From Pseudolactococcus plantarum (GTDB lineage Bacteria; Bacillota; Bacilli; Lactobacillales; Streptococcaceae), in assembly GCF_002441715.1 (NCBI RefSeq), contig NZ_JXJX01000002.1:1-64000 (forward strand): DNA of 64,000 bases, in the 5' to 3' direction. Of the stretch, positions 46,322 through 55,000 are shown piece after piece (positions within the stretch are counted from its first letter, which is position 1; each line of letters starts with the position of its first letter). The translations under genes and the position numbers were made by a program. Below the pieces are notes generated by a model that did not search any database, was not told the origin of the DNA, and saw nothing but the letters and a program-made list of their open reading frames with translations.

Positions 46322-47380
46322 TTATAGTACAATAAGTTCCTTCGGCGCTAAAGTTAGTACCTCTACACCTTCTTTAGTGATCAGTAAATCATCTTCAATA
46401 CGAATACCTCCCACACCAGTTAGATAAAGACCTGGTTCATCAGTGATGACCATGTTTTCAAGCAATGGACTGCTTGACGTTTTAGAAAAATAAGGTAATT
46501 CATGAACATCTAGCCCTAGCCCATGTCCGATACCATGCGTAAAAGCTTCTCTATAGCCGGCTGTATCGATTATTTCTCGTGCAGCACGATCATATTCTCC
46601 ATAAGTTAGCCCTGCAATACTTTTTTCAATCATTGCTTCTTGCGCAGCTTGAACAACACGATACATCTCTTCTAGTTTTGGACTTGCATCCCCTACAAAA
46701 AATGTTCTTGTCATATCACTTGCATAATGCTGATAATAACAGCCAAAATCGACTGTCACGACATCACCAAAATCAATCGGTTTATGTGTGGCGCGACCAT
46801 GAGGTAAGGCACTTCTATGACCTGAGGCAACAATTGTTTCAAAACTTGTACCTGATGCCCCTAAAGCACGCATTTTAAAATCTAAAAAGTTAGCAACCTC
46901 TATCTCAGTCTTGCCAGGTTCTACAAATTTCAATAAATCTTGAAAGGCTTGATCAGAAATTTGACAAGCTTTTTTGATTGTTTTGATCTCAGATTCAGAC
47001 TTGATTTGTCTCTGTATTTCTACAAAATCAGTTAAAGGCCTCAACTCTATTTCTGTTAGCATTGCCTGGAATTGTTTAACTGCTGCATAAGATAAGCTAT
47101 CTTCAAACCCAACCTGACGAATCGCTTCTTGTTTCAATAGTTGATTGAGTTGTTCAGTCGTATCAGTTGTCTCAATAATCTTAAAATCAGCGGCTGCATC
47201 TCTTGCTTCACTACTATATCTGGCATCTGTCAACAGATATTGCGCTTTTTGCGTGACTAACACCGTAGCAGCCGTTCCCCAAAACCCGCTCAGATAATAG
47301 ATGTTTTTCAAATTTGTCACGATGATTGCATCTAAATTTTCACTTAGTAATCGTTTCCTGATTGTTAATAATCTCGACAT
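46322..47380 (-). CDS. pepP: Xaa-Pro aminopeptidase (aminopeptidase P)
   Basis: A 352-residue M24B metallopeptidase that removes an N-terminal residue before proline; cytoplasmic. The N-terminal creatinase-like domain (1-125) precedes a pita-bread catalytic domain with metal ligands in VTVDFGC (about 207), SDMTRTF (about 218), GIGHGLGLDVHE (about 282), TDEPGLYL (about 311) and IRIEDDLL (about 324). It starts on the last base of mprF and precedes efp by 78 bases. A prolidase (PepQ) is the main alternative, but position before efp favours PepP. Confidence 0.92.
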   Translation of the reverse strand: MSRLLTIRKRLLSENLDAIIVTNLKNIYYLSGFWGTAATVLVTQKAQYLLTDARYSSEARDAAADFKIIETTDTTEQLNQLLKQEAIRQVGFEDSLSYAAVKQFQAMLTEIELRPLTDFVEIQRQIKSESEIKTIKKACQISDQAFQDLLKFVEPGKTEIEVANFLDFKMRALGASGTSFETIVASGHRSALPHGRATHKPIDFGDVVTVDFGCYYQHYASDMTRTFFVGDASPKLEEMYRVVQAAQEAMIEKSIAGLTYGEYDRAAREIIDTAGYREAFTHGIGHGLGLDVHELPYFSKTSSSPLLENMVITDEPGLYLTGVGGIRIEDDLLITKEGVEVLTLAPKELIVL

Positions 47381-49887
47381 TATTTATCCTCAGCTTCTAA
47401 GATTTTTTGATTATCTTGTAATAACAACGCTAACATGACAAACGAAATATTTGCATTGTGAGAATATGCTGTGTATCTTGGTTCCCAAGACGTGACATAT
47501 TTTTTCTTATAGTTACGCAAGCCTTCAAAATTATAAAGTGAATCTCCAAATTGATAAATCAAATTAGCGATACGTTCTGAAACAAATGACCGGCGTGATA
47601 CCCCGACATTAGCAAGTGGTGTCATACCCAAATCAAATTTTTCAATGCCTTGTGCTTGAAAATACTCGAATAATTTGATGAAAAGAAAATCCATCACACC
47701 ATTTGGCGCATCATTTGTGTGACGCATTAAATCTATCGTCACAAACTCTTTTGAATAGGTTGGCATGATATTTGCAAAAGCAACAATTTTTTCATCCGAG
47801 CGGACAATCGCAATAGGGGCTTTACTTAGATATGTTTCATCAAAATAGCCCAGTGAGAAGCCTTTTTCTTTTCGTTTTCCCAACCACTCATCTGAGATCT
47901 CACGAAATCTCACAAAATCAGCTGATGTTAAGGCCTCACTTTCGATAATTTCGAGACGATAGCCTGCTTTTTCAACTTGATTAACTGCTTGACGTTTACT
48001 CTTATTTTTCGTGCCAGATAACGTAAAATCACCTAGTTTAACATGTCCTTCTTCACCTTGTTTGATAAAGTGATAGCCTAGTTCATGCAAGATGAGAGTT
48101 GTCTTTTCATCAATTTCGTAAAATACTGGTCGATAGCCAAGACGGTCTGATGCTTCTATAAAGGCTAATAACGCGTCATAGAGACAGCTCATATCACCAG
48201 ATGGTGTGCCCATAACAAGAATTTTATCTTGACGAATCGCAAATTGGATCAATAATCGATCCTCATATACCCACATTCTTTTATCACCCATAAATACAAG
48301 CTGACTTTGGGTATTGCCACCATAAGTTGTTAAAATGTCTAGGGCTACTGCTTCATCAAGCTCTATCCCGATGACCTGTTTTTTGCCTTGCAAGTAATGG
48401 AGATATAACATCCATATGGCCGCAACGATAAAAATACCTATTAAGCCACTAATCCACAGTTTTTCAGATGGGAACAAAAGAAAGTCAGTCACTTTATGAT
48501 GCAAATGATAAGCAGGTCTTGATAGTGTACCAACCACTATATAGAGTAACATCAAGAAAATGATCACAAAACTATCAACGATAATCGATTCGTAACTCAG
48601 CACCAATTGTTCTCTATAGAGTTCGCTTCTGGTAAATAGTGTTAATAAGAATAAGACAACCATCAACACAATAGAGTACCATGAAAAGTCATCTAAAAAG
48701 ATATAAACAATCATAGCCAACTCAATTACCAAAGTCGGTATATAAGCTCTTGATACCCGATTTTTTAAAGCTCTACTAGTAATGATCAAAAGAAACCCTA
48801 ATATAATTTTAGGTGATTCAGCTATCAAATTCGCATTCCATGGTGAGATGCGACGCAACCAATCAAATCGATTAAAGACCTCAGGTACCGTTGCCGTTAA
48901 TACGAGAAAACCACCAGTTATGCCAATTAATAGTGAGATGACTTTATGTAAGACCTCTTTACTCAAGTTAATCGGTATGCCATTAAATCGTTTATCAAAC
49001 TCTTGACCAGTCGTAAACAGCCAACTTAATATCCCGACGAGCAATGGGATTAAATAATAAGATAAGCGATAGAGTAATAACCAAATAAAAGCAATCTCTT
49101 GTGAGACACCTAAACGGATTAACCCTAACATCATCATCACATCAAATGATCCTAACCCACCAGGAATCATCGAAATAATACCGATAACAGAACTTGCTGT
49201 AACTAAAACAATCAAGGTAGAGATTGATAAATCAACACCTAACACCTGACCGATGACGATGAACGTGAGCATGACCCCACTCCACTCTAGAAAACTTGTG
49301 ACTAATAATTCAGCTTGTAACCACTTTTTTAGACCACCCAAGTTTTTCCTAGTGAATAAGACGACGACAACAAAATAAACTGCTGCACCAATCAACCACG
49401 GACTATACTCCGCAACAAAAGAATTGACATGGCCCAGATGAATCAAAATAAAGCCAATCAAACCATAGATGGATAAGCCAGACAGTGCAAAAAAGAATAC
49501 TTTTGAGATATTAGCTAATAAGTTTTCCTTATTTTCTTTGCCGTAATATTGACTGCGCAAGGCGATAGAAACTGCACCGCCAAACCCTGCGATGTTATTG
49601 ATTGTATTAATCAGCCATGACACTTTGATCAACTGAGGAAGCGGAAAATCATTGCCAGATAAATGATTAAGGATTCTATCATAATTTAGCATTGGGACAA
49701 TACTAATCATCCCCACAACGACTATAATAACTAAATCCACAAAATTTAAACGCTCAAAAATCAGCGCAATTTTATCTGGCTGAACTTGTTTGAGGATACC
49801 CGCAATCTGACTTAGCGCAATAAAAGTGACTGCTATCATAAAAGTGACTTTTATATACTTTTTATTTTTTTTGAAAAAGTTGAACAT
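47380..49887 (-). CDS. mprF: phosphatidylglycerol lysyltransferase/flippase MprF
   Basis: An 835-residue membrane protein that adds an amino acid (usually lysine) to phosphatidylglycerol and flips the lipid outward, lowering negative surface charge and raising resistance to cationic peptides. Residues 1-500 hold about 13-14 helices including the flippase part (SMIPGGLGSFDVMM). Residues 510-835 are the cytoplasmic DUF2156 synthase domain (KSKRQAVNQVEKAGY, MDFLFIKLFEYFQ, and FDLGMTPLANVG near 775). It ends on the first base of pepP and starts 13 bases after the preceding hydrolase gene. Confidence 0.94.
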   Translation of the reverse strand: MFNFFKKNKKYIKVTFMIAVTFIALSQIAGILKQVQPDKIALIFERLNFVDLVIIVVVGMISIVPMLNYDRILNHLSGNDFPLPQLIKVSWLINTINNIAGFGGAVSIALRSQYYGKENKENLLANISKVFFFALSGLSIYGLIGFILIHLGHVNSFVAEYSPWLIGAAVYFVVVVLFTRKNLGGLKKWLQAELLVTSFLEWSGVMLTFIVIGQVLGVDLSISTLIVLVTASSVIGIISMIPGGLGSFDVMMMLGLIRLGVSQEIAFIWLLLYRLSYYLIPLLVGILSWLFTTGQEFDKRFNGIPINLSKEVLHKVISLLIGITGGFLVLTATVPEVFNRFDWLRRISPWNANLIAESPKIILGFLLIITSRALKNRVSRAYIPTLVIELAMIVYIFLDDFSWYSIVLMVVLFLLTLFTRSELYREQLVLSYESIIVDSFVIIFLMLLYIVVGTLSRPAYHLHHKVTDFLLFPSEKLWISGLIGIFIVAAIWMLYLHYLQGKKQVIGIELDEAVALDILTTYGGNTQSQLVFMGDKRMWVYEDRLLIQFAIRQDKILVMGTPSGDMSCLYDALLAFIEASDRLGYRPVFYEIDEKTTLILHELGYHFIKQGEEGHVKLGDFTLSGTKNKSKRQAVNQVEKAGYRLEIIESEALTSADFVRFREISDEWLGKRKEKGFSLGYFDETYLSKAPIAIVRSDEKIVAFANIMPTYSKEFVTIDLMRHTNDAPNGVMDFLFIKLFEYFQAQGIEKFDLGMTPLANVGVSRRSFVSERIANLIYQFGDSLYNFEGLRNYKKKYVTSWEPRYTAYSHNANISFVMLALLLQDNQKILEAEDK

Positions 49888-49900
49888 ATGCCTATCTTTC

Positions 49901-50638
49901 TTAGTTTACTTGTAAAAATTGTGTCACAATTTGGTTAAATAATTTAGGTCTTGTTTGGGAGGCTTTATGAAACGCCTTAGGAATGACGACAAAATCACCA
50001 TGACAGTATCTTGCTATTTTTTTAGATGACGATTTTTTAATGAGATCATACTGACCGACAATCACCAAAACTGGCATGTTAAATTTACTCAAATCTGTTT
50101 TTTTGACGCCTACATTTTTGACCAATAGTTCGGTCACTGGTGTATTGAAGAAGAAATTTTGAAGTATTGATGTTATTTTAGATAACAATCTTAAATCTGA
50201 AAATTTCAAATTACCCGAATTTAAAATTAACTTATTCACTCGATGTGGATAGTTTTTAGCAAAAACCATCGCCAGATTAGCACCATCAGAAAAACCTAGA
50301 ATATCTGCTTTTTCAATATGGAGCGCATTAAGCACATCTAAGACGTCATGTGCCATCAACTTAAAGTTCAATTCTTGTGTACTACTTGATTTACCGTGAT
50401 TTCTTGAATCAATCGCAATATTATCAAAAGGTAAATCCATCTGAGACTTGAAGTAAGCTGCACTTTGTCCATTACCATGCAGTAATATTAAAGGCGTCCC
50501 TTTTCCTTTTCTAATATAGTGAATTTCTTCATGGTCTTGTGTCGTGACATAACCTGATGTCTGTGTATCGGCTTTAGCTTGCATTGTCGTATGTGTGACT
50601 CCTATGGTTATCAGTATCAATATCAGTATATATTTCAT
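49901..50638 (-). CDS. alpha/beta hydrolase
   Basis: A 245-residue alpha/beta hydrolase with an N-terminal signal-like hydrophobic stretch (ILILILITIGVTHTTMQAKA), so it is probably exported or membrane-tethered. Catalytic elements: oxyanion LLHGNGQS (51-58), nucleophile elbow GFSDGA (about 118-123), Asp in VGQYD (about 198) and His in PKAFHKA (about 226). The substrate is unknown. It lies 13 bases upstream of mprF in the same direction and may be co-transcribed, which could hint at lipid or cell-envelope work, but this is weak. Confidence 0.85.
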   Translation of the reverse strand: MKYILILILITIGVTHTTMQAKADTQTSGYVTTQDHEEIHYIRKGKGTPLILLHGNGQSAAYFKSQMDLPFDNIAIDSRNHGKSSSTQELNFKLMAHDVLDVLNALHIEKADILGFSDGANLAMVFAKNYPHRVNKLILNSGNLKFSDLRLLSKITSILQNFFFNTPVTELLVKNVGVKKTDLSKFNMPVLVIVGQYDLIKKSSSKKIARYCHGDFVVIPKAFHKASQTRPKLFNQIVTQFLQVN

Positions 50639-50777
50639 AGTTATATTTTACACCTTTTTATTTTATAAAGGTTAACTAACCATATACCCAGTCACTTTAT
50701 CTTTAACATTGACCAAAAATAGACAACTGTTATGAAAAAAACTTTGAGATTATATCATTGATAAGCTCAAAATTTCT

Positions 50778-51785
50778 TTACTTGTACTGATTCACAAAGT
50801 TTAAAGTTTGTTCATAACACAGTTTAGCTTCCTCAGTCTTATAGTTAAATTGATATTCATGCGTTATCTGTTTCTTTTTATTTGTATAAAATAGACTTGT
50901 TACAGGGACTTTCAGCGCTTTAAGTTTATTTGCTAACGCAATATTTTGTGCTTCAAACGAAAAAGCATTACCATCTGTGATATATGTCGGTGGAAAATTG
51001 GCTGTTACCTGATCAACTAAACTAGCTTGAACTAGTTCATCACTTGATTGCCAATTTTTCGTACCAATTAAGGACCAAGCCACTGTCTTAACAAAAAATT
51101 TCATTTTCTTATCTGATACGGACTTATCAGCCATTTGTATCAAATCTACTGGACCACAGTAAGAAATAGTCCCTTTAATGGACTTATCATCTAAAATTTT
51201 AGGAATCCCTACTTTTTCACCATAAGTTCTATTTGTTTGTGTGTTGACAAACTGTAGCGCGATTTGGCTACCTGCACTATCGCCACCAATTAACATTTTA
51301 GATATATCTAGATGCTTATCTTGTTTCTTTTTAAGTGTCTGCATCATATCAGCCACTTGTATAACTTGGTTAGGATATTTTAGCTCTGGTGCAACACCAT
51401 AATTCATCGATACAACAGCAATATTAGCATCAGAAGCTAGTCTGGTTGCAAATTCTTTTGCACCTTCTTTATCTCCGCCAACATAGCCACCACCATGTAC
51501 CCATAGTAAAACTGGAACAGGTGTTGTGCTCTGTTTAGGATAGTAGACATCATATGTATTATCCTTAAACTTAGACTGATAGGTTTGATTCAAAGTAACC
51601 GATACATTTTTCTTAGCCAAATCATAAGCTTTTTCATCTGATATTTTTACTTCTCCATTAAAGAGTCTAGCAATGATCATCGCACTAGGTTTTGGAGAAA
51701 CTTGGAAAGCAATCCAGATGCCTAATAATAAGCTTACCACGATACCAACTGTCCAAGCAATCACTTTTAATATTTTTTTCTTCAT
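50778..51785 (-). CDS. alpha/beta hydrolase, hormone-sensitive lipase-like esterase
   Basis: A 335-residue esterase with one N-terminal membrane helix (VIAWTVGIVVSLLLGIWIA), so the catalytic domain faces outside. HSL/BD-FAE features: oxyanion HGGGYVGG (about 100-107), nucleophile elbow GGDSAGS (about 164-170), an acidic residue near TDGNAFS and a C-terminal His in THEYQF. ATG 51785 follows AAAGG by ten bases; the TTG six codons earlier lies upstream of that site. The substrate is unknown. It is apparently a single gene. Confidence 0.87.
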   Translation of the reverse strand: MKKKILKVIAWTVGIVVSLLLGIWIAFQVSPKPSAMIIARLFNGEVKISDEKAYDLAKKNVSVTLNQTYQSKFKDNTYDVYYPKQSTTPVPVLLWVHGGGYVGGDKEGAKEFATRLASDANIAVVSMNYGVAPELKYPNQVIQVADMMQTLKKKQDKHLDISKMLIGGDSAGSQIALQFVNTQTNRTYGEKVGIPKILDDKSIKGTISYCGPVDLIQMADKSVSDKKMKFFVKTVAWSLIGTKNWQSSDELVQASLVDQVTANFPPTYITDGNAFSFEAQNIALANKLKALKVPVTSLFYTNKKKQITHEYQFNYKTEEAKLCYEQTLNFVNQYK

Positions 51786-51898
51786 ATATTTGTAACCTTT
51801 CAAAGTTTTAAAGATCTATCCTCTATTTTAACATGAGTAGCGGTTGCTATGTTATTTTTATCAAAGTATTATTGATTTATTTAACACCATGTTAAATT

Positions 51899-51933
51899 AA
51901 AAATACAATTCTTTATAGAATTGTATTTTTATA
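51899..51933. terminator. bidirectional terminator after the adhesin gene
   Basis: AAATACAATTC (51901-51911) pairs with GAATTGTATTT (51918-51928) around TTTATA, with A and T runs on both sides. It lies about 115 bases after the adhesin stop on the minus strand. Confidence 0.72.
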
Positions 51934-52046
51934 GTCATTACTTTAATTTAGCCTTAATTATCAATATCAACACATTACACAACTCTATATTTTTACTCCA
52001 CTATTTAGTATGCTTCTAAAAGTCTTACAAAAACTTAAAAGTGATA

Positions 52047-55000
52047 TCATATATGATTGTTGGATAGTATATTTTTATTTAAAAATATTAATACACTAAA
52101 TACTATAGTAAGAATCCCCAAAATCGTTATCAACAAACCGGTACGCTCACCAGTATCAGGTAACCTATCTGTTTTTTCATCACTCACTGTTACAGTTTCA
52201 ATATCTGCTGTTTCAGTGGACTTGATTGTAAACTCATGATGGCTTGTCTCAAGCTGATGACCTTTTGGTGCTTTTGTTTCCACGAAATAGTAATCACCGT
52301 TAGTTAGATTATCATAACGTAATATGCCATCTTCACCTGTGACAAGTCCCGCTTTGATTAGTGTACCATCTTTAGCAAAGAGGCTAAATTCTGCACCTGC
52401 TAGCGTTTTATTTTTATCTCCACTATCAACTTTAGTCAGAATAACTGAGCCTGTAACTGGCGATTTTTGAACATTAGTCACCGTGATATATTCAACATCT
52501 GTCTCTTGATTTGCTTTGATTTTAAAGGCATGTCTAGTTTTATCTAAACGATAGCCTTCTGGTGCTTTTGTTTCCACAAAATAATCTACATCACTTGCTA
52601 AGTGGTCATACTCTAAAATACCATCTTTATTTGTTTTAAGGCCTGATTGAATAAGAGTACCATCTTCTTTATAAAGACTAAATTCTGCACCTGCTAAGGT
52701 CTTACTTTTATCTTGGCTATCAACTTTCTTGAGAATAACCTCCCCAGGATTTTGTTTATCAGAAACGGTTACTGATTGAGCCTCGGTCGTTTCATCGGTA
52801 TTTATAGTAAATGGATGCTTACTAGCATCTAGCTGATAACCTTTTGGTGCTTTTGTTTCTATGAAATAGTAATCGCCGTTAGTCAGATTATCATAACGTA
52901 ATGTGCCATCTTCACCTGTGACAAGTCCCGCTTTGATTAGTGTACCGTCTTTAGCAAAGAGGCTAAATTCTGCACCTGCTAGCGTTTTATTTTTATCTCC
53001 ACTATCAACTTTAGTCAGAATAACTGAGCCTGTAACAGGTGAAGTTTTTTCATCACTCACTGTTACAGTTTCAACATCTGCTGTTTCAGTGGACTTGATT
53101 GTAAACTCATGATGGCTCGTCTCAAGCTGATAACCTTTTGGTGCTTTTGTTTCCACGAAATAGTAATCACCGTTAGTCAGTTTATCATAACGTAATGTGC
53201 CATCTTGACCTGTGACAAGTCCCGCTTTGATTAGTGTACCGTCTTTAGCAAAGAGGCTAAATTCTGCACCTGCTAGCGTTTTGTTTTTATCTCCACTATC
53301 AACTTTAGTCAGAATAACTGAGCCTGTAACTGGTGTAATTTTTTCATCACTGACTGTTACGGTTTCAACTTCTGCTGTTTCAGTTGACTTGATTGTAAAC
53401 TCATGATGGCTTGTCTCAAGCTGATAACCTTTTGGTGCTTTTGTTTCCACGAAATAGTAATCACCGTTAGTCAGTTTATCATAACGTAATGTGCCATCTT
53501 GACCTGTGACAAGTCCCGCTTTGATTAGTGTACCGTCTTTAGCAAAGAGGCTAAATTCTGCACCTGCTAGCGTTTTATTTTTATCTCCACTATCAACTTT
53601 AGTCAGAATAACTGAGCCTGTAACAGGTGAAGTTTTTTCATCACTCACTGTTACAGTTTCAACATCTGCTGTTTCAGTGGACTTGATTGTAAACTCATGA
53701 TGGCTCGTCTCAAGCTGATAACCTTTTGGTGCTTTTGTTTCTACGAAATAGTAATCGCCGTTAGTTAGGTTATCATAACGTAATGTGCCATCTTCACCTG
53801 TGACAAGTCCCACTTTGATTAGTGTACCGTCTTTAGCAAAGAGGCTAAATTCTGCACCTGCTAGCGTTTTATTTTTATCTCCACTATCAACTTTAGTCAG
53901 AATAACTGAGCCTGTAACAGGTGAAGTTTTTTCATCACTCACTGTTACAGTTTCAACATCTGCTGTTTCAGTGGACTTGATTGTAAACTCATGATGGCTC
54001 GTCTCAAGCTGATAACCTTTTGGTGCTTTTGTTTCCACGAAATAGTAATCACCGTTAGTCAGTTTATCATAACGTAATGTGCCATCTTGACCTGTGACAA
54101 GTCCCGCTTTGATTAGTGTACCGTCTTTAGCAAAGAGGCTAAATTCTGCACCTGCTAGCGTTTTGTTTTTATCTGCACTATCAACTTTAGTCAGAATAAC
54201 TGAGCCTGTAACAGGTGAAGTTTTTTCATCACTCACTGTTACAGTTTCAACATCTGCTGTTTCAGTGGACTTGATTGTAAACTCATGATGGCTTGTCTCA
54301 AGCTGATAACCTTTTGGTGCTTTTGTTTCCACGAAATAGTAATCGCCATCAGTCAAGTTATCATAACGTAATGTGCCATCTTCACCAGTGACAAGTCCCG
54401 CTTTAATTAGTGTACCATCTTTAGTGAAGAGACTAAATTCTGCACCTGCTAGCGTTTTGTTTTTATCTGCACTATCAACTTTTTTAAGAATAACCGAGCC
54501 TGTAACAGGTGAAGTTTTTTTATCACTCACTGTTACAGTTTCAACATCTGCTGTTTCAGTGGACTTGATTGTAAACTCATGATGGCTTGTCTCAAGCTGA
54601 TAACCTTTTGGTGCTTTTGTTTCCACGAAATAGTAATCACCGTTAGTTAGATTATCATAACGTAATATGCCATCTTCACCTGTGACAAGTCCCGCTTTGA
54701 TTAGTGTACCATCTTTAGCAAAGAGGCTAAATTCTGCACCTGCTAGCGTTTTATTTTTATCTCCACTATCAACTTTAGTCAGAATAACTGAGCCTGTAAC
54801 TGGCGATTTTTGAACATTAGTCACCGTGATATATTCAACATCTGTCTCTTGATTTGCTTTGATTTTAAAGGCATGTCTAGTTTTATCTAAACGATAGCCT
54901 TCTGGTGCTTTTGTTTCCACAAAATAATCTACATCACTTGCTAAGTGGTCATACTCTAAAATACCATCTTTATTTGTTTTAAGGCCTGATTGAATAAGAG

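Noticed and set aside
46579-46878. 99-codon plus-strand frame opposite pepP
   Set aside because: His/Leu/Gln-rich composition is typical of an antisense frame; no start signal.
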